Positions 48,566-61,541 of a stretch of 64,000 bases of DNA are shown here, one piece after another (positions within the stretch are counted from its first letter, which is position 1; the number at the start of each line of letters is the position of its first letter). The DNA is taken from contig OY728121.1 in assembly GCA_963277665.1 (NCBI GenBank), positions 954,898,097 through 954,962,096 on the forward strand, written 5' to 3'. The notes beneath the pieces were generated by a model that saw only the letters and a program-made list of their open reading frames with translations, was not told the DNA's origin and made no database searches. Origin of the DNA: Viscum album. Its lineage: Eukaryota > Streptophyta > Magnoliopsida > Santalales > Viscaceae. The translations under genes and the position numbers were made by a program.

Positions 48566-48567
48566 AA

Positions 48568-50539
48568 TGTAACACCATAAATTTAAGTTACTTTAGTCTT
48601 GTACTATTTTTTCAAGTTATATAATTCATGTGTAAGGTTTTAGGAGTTTTGGATGGTTTTGGAATGTTTTTTATGTGTTTCAAAGGGTGAATGGTTTGAT
48701 AATAGTTTTGAGAAACCATGCACTATCTCCAAAAATTTTACAAGATAATTTGGGAACCACTAAGTAGGAACACAATTATGAAATATGTTGTCTAATCCAT
48801 GTATGTTCTAAGGATAAACTGTACATGTAAAAATAGTGGTAAATCTACAGTTGGTTTATGGTTTAACAAAACATGCTATATAACTATTCAAGGTTATGGT
48901 CTTGAGATGGTAACACAAAATATTTATTAGAGGGTATTTCAAACCATGTTGAACTTCCATAAAAGTTCCAGAGTGTTGTCTCATATAATACGCATGGTTG
49001 GGGTATGGTTTAATAGAACATCTAGCATAATCATTTGATGTTTAGTCAATGATATGAAAATTAAGATTAAATTTGGATTAAGGTACCAAAAGCCTCATTT
49101 TCTAATTATCTCTTGGGAGCTAAATCTCATATCCTCTCCTTGGATCCCTTTTCAATTCCTATTAATCCAAAAGAAATTTTTTGAAGAATTTATGTGTGTT
49201 GGAGATCCATAATTAGTGTTAAATCCTCATTTCATCTCCTTCTCTTTAGATCCTCTCATATTGTCTCACCCAAATTATTAGATATATTATTTATAAAATA
49301 GATCTATGTTATATATTGTTTATTTTTATGACATATTTTTGGGTACACATAAGGTAAAAAGATTCAATTGTGGATCTAGAGTTTTAAAGTGTTGTCACCA
49401 TATTTCACTAACCATCATGAGGCAGGTCCCTTCCCTCTCACTCTACATGTTCTAGAACTCATAGATTTGGTGTTAAATTCCTTTAAGTGTTTGGGAAAAT
49501 ACTCTTCATTTCAATACATAAATAATTATTTTTGGAATGATTCTCACAATGTGTTTTAAACGATTCTAGAATGACAGCGGTTATTTGAAGAAATATTTAA
49601 TGTTGAAAAATTTTATAGTAGAACTTGGTAAACATGGATAGAATGTTTTCATATGTATTTTTGGATGAATCATGGTCTGTAGTTCCATTATCAATAAGAA
49701 AAAATTTGGTGGATCATGGTTTAATGTTCCACCATTAATAACAAAACATTGGATGGATAATGGTCGGAATAACCACCATCAAAAGGTTCACTAAGAAATA
49801 TAGTAGTGAATTTATGACTCAGCACTCATGAGTATAGGCAGGTTCATGTTTCTATTCGTTGTGTGTGTGTGAGTACATAAATGGAGTGATTATACTAAGT
49901 GGTAATAAATGTAAGCATCAATTTGATTAATTTTTTATAAGTAGAACTTTTTTATTGATTTAATACAAACATTATAACTATTACACTTATATTTTATATA
50001 AAATTTGATAATTTGTTATTATCTTAGTGGAATGTGTTGGGATGTATTTAGGGATTACCTACTGAGTTTTTACTGATCCCCTTCTAGGTAAATTTTCTGT
50101 GTTTTCAGATATGATATATTGAGATATTGGTAGAGGAAATGTGTCGCATTCCTCTATTTTTCATTCTGAGGATTCCCTCATCAATTTGTGATTAAATATT
50201 GGATATCCCCCTTGGTGTCATTATAGTGATTCCACATTAGTGTTACTACATTTGGATGTATTATGGTTTCTTATATCATCCTTATTAAATTTTAATTTCT
50301 GCTCTTATGTTATTGTTCCTTGGTTTCTATTTGAGTTGTATTTTTATTAACATGTATAATATGGATGGATTGTTTGTTTGTATTTTTTTAGTTATGTTCG
50401 TTCTATAAGGAAAATCATCCCCCACATTTCTAATAAAACCATTGTAATTATTTCTAAGAATTAGTATCTTGGGGTTGTCACTTAATGTTAGTTCCACTCT
50501 ACCTCTTCTCATGTTAATGAGTTGGGTTAGGATATTACA
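48568..50539 (+). repeat. Probable solo gypsy LTR
   Basis: It starts TGTAACACC at 48568 and ends ATATTACA at 50539. An R-like CCTACTGAGTTTTTACTGATCCCC at about 50065-50088 lies in the downstream part, as in the Gypsy-1/2 LTRs. Short repeats ATGGT(T/C)..AACA(T/C)..CC-ACCAT occur at about 49640-49790. No primer site or coding interior follows, hence solo. A 5-bp target duplication is not evident. Confidence 0.45.
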
Positions 50540-52079
50540 CATCATGATTATTGTACTGTATAATGACCTACCCAACATCATAAAAAAATTTAATTGAGGA
50601 AAAATCCAAAAAATATATTTGAACCTTACATTAGGTATAAATTGCTAACACATCATTATTTTGGTGAAATACATTTTATAGTGTTCCCTAACAACATCAT
50701 TAGAATGTCTTGAAATATTTCAAAAGAATATTCCTTTTTCTAATGACTTTATTTGGAACCCTTAGATAATTTCATTCACATAGATACTTATATCTGATGA
50801 ATTAATACAAAGGAAACTGTCAGATGAACTTGGATACTTTTTTATGATCATCATTTATCATCATCACTTCTAATCATAATATTTTTATAGGTCCATTAAA
50901 TAGACTTCATATATTGGAAAACATACTTCTTACAGTATGATTACCATCTAATATGCCTTCAAAAAAACTATTGTCCATAGAACATATAATCAATGGTTGA
51001 ACAGAGGATTATGTTTGATGAATTTATAAATTTACGACATGATTCCCCCAATCTAATGAAATTTATTGAAAACCTATATTAGATACTTATTCAAACCTCC
51101 TTTGATAAATAGATTTCATATTTTTCTACCAATAACACATTATAATGTACAATCTATTTGGTAAACTTAGTCTAGTATACTTATCACTTCTTCATATTAT
51201 GAACATTGTAAAATTGTACATCAAACTCCCCATATGGAATCATGTTAGAATCATAATTATATTATGTAACCATGTTGTCTGGAAATTTAATTTTTAGAAA
51301 ATAATTTCCAAATTATAAATTCATAAATCAATTTTTTGATGGAAATTATGATCAATCATAGATAAAAATTCTATACCACATGATGTCTGATGACTTCAGA
51401 CTAATGAACTCTATTAATTGTACTTGTTTTATTATCCTTGATCCATTATATTCCCTTAAATCTCTTTTCTAACTCAATAATATTTATTGATTTGTGCTAT
51501 GAATAATTTTATGTTCATTAAATTGATTAAAAAATGCAACACTTTAATAAATCCTTCTTTGAGCCCAACTAACCTCTTCTTATCCAAAAAACACATCAAA
51601 ACATCTGGGTCCCAACTATTTACAATTTTGGATTTTGTTGTTAACAAAGTAACATTAATTACATTAGAATATGAATCATAAGAAATGGTTCAATTATCGA
51701 GAAATTTTAAGACAACATGACCAAACTCATTGTAGGAAACAATAATAATTGAACAAAAATACAATTATTTTCATATTATAGTTATTTAAGAATATTTTCA
51801 TAATATTATTTCATTCAAATATCACCCTTAGAAACTTTTGAAACATATTTTTCAAACTTTTTTTATTCTCACATCTTAAGAATGTGTAGGAAAAACATCT
51901 TACATCCACTTCAACAAACTATTAAAATAATCACACATGCTGAAATCATATATTACCTATTCCAAAAACTCCCCAAAATACATTCTATTTCTTAAAAATT
52001 ACAGCACATACCAATTGATATATTTATTTTACATATTGTATCCCACTTTGAAATCACCATACAAATACATTATGAGATA
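50540..52079. other. AT-rich region, nothing assigned
   Basis: No protein block is recognisable in six frames. The short frames at 50327-50581 (minus) and 51487-51681 (plus) have no domain. It may be the 3' flank or LTR of the copia remnant to the right. Confidence 0.4.
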
Positions 52080-52470
52080 GGGGATTGGGTGACATACCTT
52101 ATTCTTTAAGAGAGTGAGTTTGTACACCCATTTCAAACTTGGTTTCTAAGATATTTACTTCATCAATGGTTTAATGATGATATCAATAACATAATCCATT
52201 ATAGTAAAAACACTAAATTTATTTCATTTCATTCCACAATTTGTTTGATGAAGTGATAATTTATATCAAAGTTATTGGATTGAGAATTTATTTCTAGAAT
52301 CTTAGTGAGATTTAAATCACTTTGATAATCAAATCCCAATAGAAGGGGTAACTTCACATGAAAAAAAAATTTCTAGTTACATCTTCATCCACATTAATTG
52401 TATAGCAACTTGATTCGTATAAAAATTTTCATCATCAATTGTGTTGAGGGTTACTACTCACTCACTCAAA
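52080..52470 (-). pseudogene. Ty1/copia RNase H end, decayed
   Basis: Read on the minus strand, the end of a copia pol can be recognised: an N(Q)VAIQL block near 52400, a YHFIKQIVE block near 52250, and an IIIKPLMK block (for the copia DIFTKPL) near 52170. A VYKLTLL-like end near 52115 follows. Stops and shifts are frequent. The rest of pol would lie to the right, but the orphan frame at 52529-53281 is there instead, so the element is truncated or the two are unrelated neighbours. Confidence 0.5.
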
Positions 52471-52528
52471 ATTAAATTTTTTATTACCTAACACTTTTAA
52501 GAAAAGAGTGAGAAGCCAAATAACACAC

Positions 52529-53281
52529 TCAAAAGGAGATAACCAAGCCATTGAAATGCAATTTCAACCAATCAATATCCCTAAAAAGTTTCCATGAGAG
52601 AGAGCTTACCGGAGTGTCAGGCTCTGTCATTATAAGATCTTCAAACCTCGAAACCAGCTTGTCCCATGATTGAATATACTCCTCAATGCTGATTTTCCTT
52701 TTGTTGAACCCTATTATTAAGAGGAGATCTTTTTTATAAATCCATGTACATTGTTCCTCATTTGGAGTCACCCTTAGGGGCCTTTCCATAATTCTTTCAG
52801 CTTCTTCATCAGGAGCATTAATTGTCAGAACAGTTTCGTTAATTACCTCTTCCAAACTCATGAGTAGTTCCAAAGATGGTGTGGGTATAGAATCAGACTC
52901 TGACTCCTGCTTCTGACATGCAGCTTTGGATATTGATTGAGAATAATTGACTAATTTCTTTTCCTTAATCTTCTTCACTGATCGGGTATCCATTGGTAAA
53001 GGTAGGTGAGAATAGTCCTTCCTCTCTTTCCAGCTACCCCTTTTTCTCTTGCTCCTCCTTGGATGAGGGAGCTGGTTATTAGGTACCTCCACCTCTGAGT
53101 CGCCAGTATAAAAGTAGTCATCATTGGGTTCGTTTCTAGGATCCTTTGTCCCATTCATGACTGCACTATTCAAGCCAACCTCTGGCACCTCATTCGACAG
53201 TTGTGAAAAACGGTTGGTGAGTGCAATAGTGTCAACCTCCCTCCTATGACTTACCCTGAGCACAGCCTCACCAGCTGAACC
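52529..53281 (-). pseudogene. Orphan coding fragment, unrecognised, cut by Gypsy-2
   Basis: An open frame of about 250 codons runs to a stop at 52529. Its first ATG (53287) lies in the Gypsy-2 LTR end, so only about two residues are contributed by the LTR and the original protein probably extended further upstream, beyond the right LTR outside the window. The protein is hydrophilic. It has a TNRFSQLSNEVPE segment near the start, a basic stretch RRSKRKRGSWKERK (possible nuclear signal) around residue 80, Ser/Glu-rich parts, and an EEYIQSWDKLVSRFEDLI helix near the end. Base composition is more balanced than in the AT-rich flanks. I do not recognise the family. It may be an exon of a host gene, or part of an uncharacterised element. 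Confidence 0.5.
53277..53281 (+). repeat. Expected left target-site duplication of Gypsy-2
   Basis: GAACC directly before the LTR. The right partner should lie beyond position 64000, so it cannot be confirmed here. Confidence 0.4.
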
Positions 53282-56200
53282 TGTCATGACTCGACCCTAC
53301 CGGTATCGAGCCGCAACTACCCCAAGACCGACTCCATAGGCCAGGGGCTAGTGAAAAGTGCTAAGGGTGTAATAATCTCGGGGAGGACTTTGCCTAAGTA
53401 CCTATACACACACACAGCCCACTCAATGCAGAAGTGCAGAGTAAAAAAGGAAACCAAAGTATGGACTACAGTATCCCAACCAAAGCATGTATCAACCTCT
53501 AAAACCAAATAAGTAAAGTGTTGAAATGTAAACTGACAAGGAAACTGAACAGAAAAAGGGAAAAACACGTGCCCAAACCGAAAGGTGCCACAACCCGGTA
53601 ACAGGTAAACCAAGGTAAATAACTGGAGAGTCCCACACCTAAAAACTCTACTGCGACCCCGGTACACGACCCAAGCTTATATGCCCTCTACGATCCTCCG
53701 TAGTCACGATCGACCTGTCCATCATCTGCAAGGGCATACTAGGTGCAGGCAAAGACCAAGCAGGGGTGAGTATAAAGATACTCAGTAGGATTCCCTGAAA
53801 GCTCGAGGGAGTAAAAAAGGTGGTACTAAAATGGTGAGCAGTAGACAGAACAATGAACAATGTAAGAGTAAAGTAAATAGAGTGCAGCTCAACCCAACAA
53901 GAGAAAGGAAGCAGACTCGTCCAAATGCGAGGAGCTAGAAATGGTGAGAATACAAACTTCTCATCGAGTCTTCACTACCTATAGCAGGAGAGTAGACTCG
54001 TCAAACCAAGAGGATCTAGACACAGAAATCACATGGCATACCCCATGCGTCTTCGCCCCTCCTAGAAGGAGAGTAACTGAACCCAAGGAGTGGGAACAAA
54101 AGTAGGGTGTATATTCTCAACAAGAAACCCGAACGAGTGTGTAAGGGGATCTCCATATCCAAGCTCAACCCAGGAAAAGTCTCCAACAGTTCTAAGGATA
54201 TCCATCACTAATGCCCAAATGTCCCGCACATCAAAGTTGTCTCATTGCTGAACCGTACAACCAAGCATCCTGCTTCGGTAATCATGGATAAAAGTCACTG
54301 AATAGCCTCATATAAAGGGCCGAGTCTGAAATAAGTTGTCGGGTAACCCACTGCCCATCCTAGCTGGAGGGTAAACCCTAAGGTCAACGAGTAACCCACT
54401 GCCCATCCTAGCTAGAGGGTAAAACCTGATACGTCGGTGGGTAACCCACTTCCCTGCCCCGCTGGAAGGTAAACCCTAAGGTCAATAGGTAAACCACTAC
54501 CCAGTCCCACTAGAGGGTAAACCCTGATACGCCGGTGGGTAACCTACTGCCTAGCCCCACCAGATGGTAAACCCGGAACTGGTCCGATAACTCCACATTG
54601 CTTGTGTCATCACTAGGTGTCACTAACATCGCTACTGTGCATTGGTTTGGAGTGCATCAAAGGAACCTCCGACCAATTCCATTTCATGCTTCCACATTTA
54701 ATGAGATCTTGAATAAAGCTCTGCATGCCAAACAGATTACATTGTTGAAATCCTCATGGAAAAACATGTGAGATATACTATTTACTCTCTTGAAACGGAC
54801 TCATGACGAAAACGTTATTCAACACTGCTTGATGCCCATACGGCGTCTCGTGGGACCCACACCTTGGTCCCAAAAAAGGTCGGGCGAACTGCTCCATCGT
54901 GATGCTCTCAGAAAAAACACACCAAAATGACTATTCATACGCCCTGAACGGTTGTCTGGTGAAAAAGTCGCAAAACGCTACATGCAGCTTGAAAGACAGC
55001 TCGTTGGCCCATGCCTCAACTCTGGCTTCAATGCCTGGAACCACCGTAGACAACTTCGTCTCGACGCCAGGGTCACAATTCCATTGAGGACACCTAAAAT
55101 GGACTCCGGATGTGCTCGTGCCATCAGAAACAAGAATCTCAGCAAGGTACTAAATAACACTTAACAGGCGTGTCGCACCACTGAGCCCCCATCTCGGGAA
55201 TTAAAAATCCCCAAGACCATATCAAAACCTCTGTCTCGATCTGAGGATTGTGTTTTGGTAGACAACACACAAATATGATACTCGGTTTCAGAGTTAGAGG
55301 CATTTTAATGCCAACATACGGAGACTAGGTGGGCCGGACCGGTTCGGCCGGTCCACCACTTTAGACCGGCGGTCTGCGGCTCGGCCGTGCAGACCGGTCG
55401 GGCCACTACAGCCCATAATTCGCCACGCGGGCCACGCTGCTTCACCCGGACCAGCACGAGCCGGTCCGGCTTTTCCCCCATGGGACCCTCGTTTCGCGGC
55501 TCTCAGTCCTCTCCCGGGGTCGTGCCGACCATGGTCTCGCCCCACACGCCGACCAGCGAAGCCAGCCAGTGCACCCCCTGCTTGCCCGGACAGCTGTTAT
55601 GTCGGGCCACCATCCCGCTCGCCTGCGCCGACCACCGAGTAGCCCGCGCCACCGCTTGGGCAGCCTACGCCGCCGCCTATGGAGTCACCGTGCCACCGCC
55701 TTCCCGGACCACCTGAGGAGCCGACGCCACTGGGACTCGCCGTACCGCCCCGCGGATCCTCTGGACCACCCTGGAACCACCGGAAAATAGGGGTTTTGGT
55801 CCGAAAACTTCCCGGGGTCACCCCGGACACCCCGAGACTCGAAAGTTTGATCCGAAAAAATTGTAGGAAAGCTCAGATCGAGCCCTACTCAAATATAGTC
55901 TTCTATTGATAATTAAATAGCATTTCGCTTCTATAAATTGAGTTCAAAGAAGATGCGGGAATTTAAAATGAAATCGCAACGATCCTACCTCGCAGGGCGT
56001 AGCCCGTCGCTTCACAAATGATCCGTCGGAGCCGCAACCACCATGGAGAGGTGGGTAGAGGAGCTTGATGAAGGTGGAGGTTCTTTTTTGGGAGAGATTC
56101 CGCCAAAGAGATTCTAATGTGGAATAAGGGGGGTGGATGTGTTTACGTAGGGAAAACTTAATTAAAATTTTATTAATTTTAAACACCCACCAGTAGGCCC

Positions 56201-56626
56201 ATACTTGAACTCTTGACGGGGTCGAGGTTAAGCCGCTCTTTGGGTAAAATCCATGTTCTGAGCGCATTGGTGGTCTCAGAATTTTAATCTCAGCCTCTAT
56301 TCAGAAGTTATAAAGTTCATACCTGAGGCCCTTAAATTACGAAAACGCCCCTGGTGGCATTTTCCAGAGAAGGGTCGCGCCTACGAAAGTTACACCACTC
56401 TTAGGTTAAATGGCATGCTCTAGACTCAACAGTGCCCTCGTTTTTTCCATCCAAGCAACCTTTTAGAAGTTATTCTGTTTATTTGGCGTGTCTATTGTGA
56501 ACGCACTTAAAATTTAATTCTGGCCTCACCAGGGCTCGGAATCACACACCGTCTGAACGCCCTGCTCTGGAATAACATCAAGAAAAAAATTCAAAGTCTT
56601 ACATGCTCAAAACTCGGGTTCTTACA
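53282..56626 (-). repeat. Gypsy-2 3' LTR
   Basis: 3,345 bp, reading TGTAAGAACCCGAG...GAGTCATGACA on the minus strand. It contains the R motif at 53766-53789, a tandem of about 49-bp units at 54342-54575, and a GC-rich part at 55320-55800. It is collinear with 61542-64000 as far as the window shows. Frames inside it (for example 55387-55716) come from GC-rich sequence and are not called. Confidence 0.9.
54342..54575 (+). repeat. ~49-bp tandem repeat in the Gypsy-2 LTR
   Basis: Five imperfect units beginning GTAACCCACTGCCC or close variants at 54342, 54391, 54441, 54489 and 54538, each with a GGAGGGTAAACCCT block. Four or so units are found at 62617-62800 in the other LTR. Confidence 0.85.
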
Positions 56627-56640
56627 TCATTCCCTCCTTC
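56627..56640 (-). other. Gypsy-2 polypurine tract
   Basis: The minus strand reads TGAAGGAGGGAATGA directly before the LTR start TGTAAGAACC. Confidence 0.65.
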
Positions 56641-56659
56641 AAGTTTTTCGTCCCAGAAA

Positions 56660-57160
56660 AAAAAACTACAAAAACAACTCGGGATACTAAGCCCGCATAT
56701 GGATCTCCCATTCCCAGGTGCTCTCATGCACCCTCCCATGTTGTCACAGCACTCGAACAAAAGGAATGGTCCATCCACGCAGAGTCTGCTCCTGTCAGTC
56801 CTCAATCGCCACCGGGTGCTTTGCAAAGGTGGCTCCATCCTCAATGTCCAGCTCTCCTCAGTCGATGACATGCATGGGGTCGTGAACATATTTCCTTAGC
56901 TGCGACACATGGAAGATATCATGCACTCTCTCTAGATGTAGGGGTAGAGAAAGATGGTAGGCAACCTCTCCAACCCTGCGCGCGATCTCAAAATGCCCGA
57001 TGAACCTCGGGGATAGCTTGCCTCCCCGGAAGAACCTCTGTGTTTCGTGTCGTGGGGAGACTCTCAAAAAGACATGGTCCCCCTGTTTGAACTCAAAAGG
57101 CATGCGACGATGGTCTGCATAAGACTTGTCTACTCTGAGCCATCCTCATCCACTCATGAA
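56660..57160 (-). pseudogene. Gypsy-2 integrase C-terminal part
   Basis: FKQGDHVFLRVSPRHETQRF, GKLSPRFIGHFEIARRVGEV and VHDIFHVSQLRKYVHDPMHV are readable at 57103-56858. A worn tail follows, with IPFVRVL and STWEWEIHMRA-like pieces near 56760-56690, where this clade has a chromodomain-like end. This part is shifted by one base relative to the frame upstream (between about 57165 and 57103). It is the end of pol. Confidence 0.8.
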
Positions 57161-57164
57161 TGAC

Positions 57165-59990
57165 CTACACCTTCTCCGTCATCGCCCACACAAACTCTGG
57201 TCTCACGAGGGAGGTCTCCCCAACCTCTGTCCAGCACAACAGTGACCTGCAGGGTCTCCCGTAGAGGGCCTCAAGATGTGCCATGCCGATAGTGGAGTGG
57301 TAACTGTTGTTATACGCGAACTCCACCAAGGGCAGTTGATCCTCCCAGCTTAGGCCAAATTCTAACACGCACGCCCTAAGCATATACTCCAACACCTGGA
57401 TAGTTTTCTTGGTCTACCCGTCTGTCTAGGGGTGAAACTTTGTACTCATCCACAGCTGAGTCCCGAATGCCTCCTGCAGGCCTCGCCATAATCACGATGT
57501 AAACCATGCGTCATGGTCAGAGATGATCGTCAAGGGTAATCCATGAAGGCGGATGATCTCCCAAACATACAACTGCCCTAGACTCTCCACCGAGCTCTAC
57601 TCCCTAATGGAAAGGAAGTGCACCGACTTCCTGAGTCGGTCCACTATCACGCAAATGGAATCATGGCCCTTCACTGTGCGTGGAATCCCTATGAAGAAGT
57701 CCATAGATATGTTATCCCAGTTCCACTCCAGGATATCAAGGGGTTGTAACAACCCTACCAGAACCTGATGCTCTGTCTTCACCTGCTGACAGGTAAGACA
57801 CAGAGAAACGAACTCAGCTACGCTCTGCTTCATGCAAGACCACCAAAACTGCTGCTGAAGTTCTATGTACATCTTCCCCACCTTGAGATGTACATCCAAT
57901 GGAGAAGTGTGTAATTCCCACATTACCTCCTCCTGCATCTCCACTGGTACTACAGCTCACCACTGGAATAGGATCTTGTGATTCCCTCCTTCTGAATACC
58001 CATCGGGTGCGTCACCCTTGGATATCTGATCACGCAATACCTCATCGTCGATATCCCCCAGCTGGGACTCTCTCACACGCTCAAGGAGCGAAGGAGTCAG
58101 CATCATCGACTGCAGATAAGTCGTACCCTCCTAATCCATTAAGGTCGGTTGTAGGGAAGCCAACTGCTCTTATGCTTCCCGCACTAGACAATCCTGGGAC
58201 TTCCTGCTAAGGGCATCTGCTACTACATTTTCCTTCCCTAGAGTGTAGACTATCTCGAAATCATAGTCTTGTCGAACCTCCAAATAGTGCCTCTACCTCA
58301 GATTCAGATCCCTATGAGTGAAGATGTACTTAAGGCTCTGGTGGTCTAAGTAGACCACATAATGCTCACCCAGAAGGTAGAGTCTCCATAACCCCAAGGC
58401 GAAGACCACCGCTTCCATCTCCAAATCATGAGTCACATAATTCTGCTCATGGGGCCTCAATTTCCTCAACCCATATCCAATCACTGCCCGTTGCTTCATT
58501 AGCACGCACCCGAGCCTAGCTCTTGAAGCGTCACAATATACCACGAACTCAACGCCCTCCTCTGGTAACCTCAACACTGGAGTATTATTCAACCTCCGCC
58601 TCAGCTCCTCGAAGGCCTTCTAGCACTGATCAATCTAGTTGAATGGTCATCCCTTCCATGTCAATACGGTCAAAGGGGCAACAATCCTGGAGAAATCTTC
58701 CACGAACCTCCGGTAGTACCCTACCAAACCAAGGAAGGTCCGCACCTCTGACGCATTCTTGGGTGGCTCCCAAGCAAGCACTACCTCTATCTTTGTGGGA
58801 TCTATGGCCAATCCCTACTCCATAATGACATGCCCCAGAAAGTGAACCTCATAAATCCATAACTGACACTTCAAGAGCTTCCCATACAGTTAGTGCTCTC
58901 GGAGTAAGTCTAGGACCATCCTTAAATGCTCTGTGTGGTCCTCCTCCATCGCAGAGTAGATAAGTATGTCGTTAATAAAGACAACCACAAACCAGTCCAA
59001 GTACGGCTGGAAGATTTGGTTAATCAAAGCCATGAAAACGGTGGGGGAATTCGTCATGCCCAAGGGCATCACCAGAAACTCATAATGCTCATAACGACAA
59101 CAGAAATCCAACTTTGGGATGTCAGCCTCACAAAATCGCAACCGGTGGTAGCCAGATCAAAGATCAATCTTAGAGAACCACTTCGCACCTCTCAACTGGT
59201 CGAAGAGGTCATCAATCCTTGGAAAAGGGTACTTTTTCTTTATCGTGGCCTGATTCAGGCAATGATAATCCACACAAAGTCACAGACTCCCATCTGCCTT
59301 TTTCATAAACAAAACTGGAGATGCCCAAGGGGACACACTAGGCCTAATGATTCCCTTCTCATGAAGGTCCTCCAACTGAAGTCGTAGCTCCCGAAGCTCT
59401 GTGGGTGCCATTAGATATGATGCACATGATATCGGGGTAGTCCCCGGCTGTAAGTCAATCTATAACTCCATATCTCACCTCATAGGTAGTCCCAGGACAT
59501 CCTCAGGAAAAACGTCCATACAGTCCTCTACAACGGTAGGGATCTAGGTGCATGTAGCGTCTGCTTCTCCGAGATCCATGCTCACCAACTGGTGAGAAAA
59601 AGGCCATGGTCTCCACCTCAGAGTACCTGTATGCTCTACCACGAGGTCTCGTTCACCTAGAATGGCGAACATCATCCCATTAGAATAGATGCATCTGACT
59701 AGTCTGCGCCGACAGTCAATATGGGCATAAACCATGGAAATCCAATCCATGCCCAAGATGACGTCATAAGGTTCAATCGTGATGACGAGTAGGTCCCACA
59801 TGAAACTCTCTCCTCTAAATGACAGTTTTCACTGTCTGCAGATAAAGGTCACCAACGAGGCACTTCCCATGGGAACCTCGAGGCTATGCGCATGTGTCAG
59901 CGCCTCCACTGGGAGATCCAACTCCCATACCAAAAGTAGAGATATAAAAGAGTGGATGGAGCCTGTTTCTACTAGTACTAAAGCAAGTGT
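57165..59990 (-). pseudogene. Gypsy-2 pol: protease, reverse transcriptase, RNase H, integrase
   Basis: In one frame with many stops. Protease at 59985-59544: active site VETGSIHSFIS (Glu for the catalytic Asp) and YDVILGMDW. Reverse transcriptase at about 59300-58700: a VDYHCLNQ block, [20 protein letters not shown] and [13 protein letters not shown], where the first Asp of the catalytic pair is Asn. RNase H at 58592-58293: [35 protein letters not shown] and a DHQSLKYIF block. Integrase zinc region at about 57940-57780: HTSPLDVH and CLTCQQVK. Integrase core from about 57740: WNWDNISMDFFIGIPRT, ending in LPLVEFAYNNSYHSTIGM at 57395-57165. The family role is processing, copying and integrating the element; this copy cannot do so. 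Confidence 0.9.
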
Positions 59991-60249
59991 AGAGTAAACA
60001 CAAATCATACCTCATACCATATCATGTTTTGGGGGGTCACGAACACCCATAGCCTGAAGCTGCCCGTGGACCCTACCGCCATCTCCCTAAGCCTGGCGTG
60101 GGTCACCCGGTGGTGGCGGTGGAAGGATATAGAAATGTTGTCCCCCACCTCCAGGTCATGCCGCTCTTCCTGTGCCGCCTCCCTGAGGACCACCTTGTCC
60201 TCGCCTGGGAGATCCCTGGTCACGGCGCTCCCCCTGCCGTTGCGGTACG

Positions 60250-61210
60250 ACAACTGCCTACCACAGCTTCTCGGTATGCCAGGTTGGGAAGTCCCATGCT
60301 AGCTAACCTTGTTCGTCACATGCATAGAACCAGCTCTCTCCTGACTTCCCCAGTGCTCTACGGAGCCACTGCGGTTCACGACCCTACCCCTGAGTCTGCT
60401 CACGGAAGGGTCTCCTCGACTGAGGCTCTGCTCTCTATCGCATGTATGCTACCAAAGACTCTACTCTAAAGCGGCCACTATTAGGTCCTGCTATCTGGAA
60501 TCCCTCATCCAAGAATCTATCTATCATGAGTTTCCGCTCTAGAACCCTGGCATAAGTAGGGATGCACAGGGGTACTACACTACCATGGATCTCCCTGCGA
60601 AGAGCCTGCTCAAAATTCCACGCCCAGAAGTAACTATCGCGGATCATATCCTGCGAGTAGCATGTCAGATCGGTAAACCAGGCCGAGTAATGCGCCATGG
60701 TCGTCCCCCCCTACTTCAGCTCCAGAAGCTCCTGAATCCGAATGGAGCATAAACAATAGGGAGAGTACTCCTATCAGAAGAGCTGTTGGAAGCTATCCCA
60801 TGTGATAGATGACTTTTCGTGCGTCTGCGTAACCAACCCCCACCAATGCCCAGCCATCCTGAGGAAAAGGATGGAAGCTAGGGCTACCATCTAGTCTGCT
60901 GGTGTCTGTACCAGCCTGAAAAGTCAGTCCATGGACTCTAGCCAGTCCTTCGCTGCCTGGGGATCTGGGTCCCCGCAGAAATTCTGCGGCCGCTGACGCT
61001 GGAAATCATGGAGTGCACTCATCTTGCACTCAACCACGACATGTTCTGCCGGTACTAACTATCGCTCTTCAGATGGAGGGGCTACTGATGAACCACGGGG
61101 TGGAAGGGGATCATGTGAGGGTCCCTGAACTGATGCCTCATCGCTCTCCAGGTCGTCGTCACAAACTGGAGAGGGTAACATGGACGGATACTGTCGTGGG
61201 TCATCCTGAA
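60250..61210 (-). pseudogene. Gypsy-2 gag
   Basis: In the same frame as pol. A KMSALHDFQRQRPQNFCGD block lies near 61022-60960, and DPQAAKDWLESM follows. Stops interrupt the core at several points. An open stretch at 60698-60435 gives MAHYSAWFTDLTCYSQDMIR, FEQALRREIHGSVVP and VLERKLMIDRFLDEG, all typical of Del/Tekay gag. A worn zinc knuckle near 60325-60283 reads FYACDEQG-stop-LAWDFP, having lost two Cys and the His. The N-terminal start is not certain; frames upstream of 61022 are Pro-rich. Confidence 0.8.
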
Positions 61211-61525
61211 AATTATCAAGGATTACCGCGATCAGATAAGCATATATATATAACAGTAATAAAAAAGGGGAGATGACTCAAAAAGGACAGTCAAAGACTC
61301 AATCCTACCGGATTCTTGTTCCAAAGTTCCCTACAACAAGTGTCTCAACGTGTCGAGTCGACAAGTTGGATATCAGGGTCCTAGTGAATGGATATGTTGG
61401 CCGCCTGTACCATCACTGGACTCCCTAGACTGGGAGATGCTCTTGAGACATGTCGACACTATTTCCCTAAATCCCAACCAATTCCTTTTTAGAGACATCC
61501 AAACAATTCCCCAAGGAATGAACCA

Positions 61526-61541
61526 TCCTCTAATACCACTA
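61526..61541 (-). other. Gypsy-2 primer-binding site, worn
   Basis: The minus strand reads TAGTGGTATTAGAGG directly after the LTR end GTCATGACA, close to TGGTATCAGAGC. Confidence 0.65.

Noticed and set aside
60024..60469. Plus-strand frames of 92 and 123 codons in the Gypsy-2 interior
   Set aside because: Antisense shadows of the gag/protease junction.
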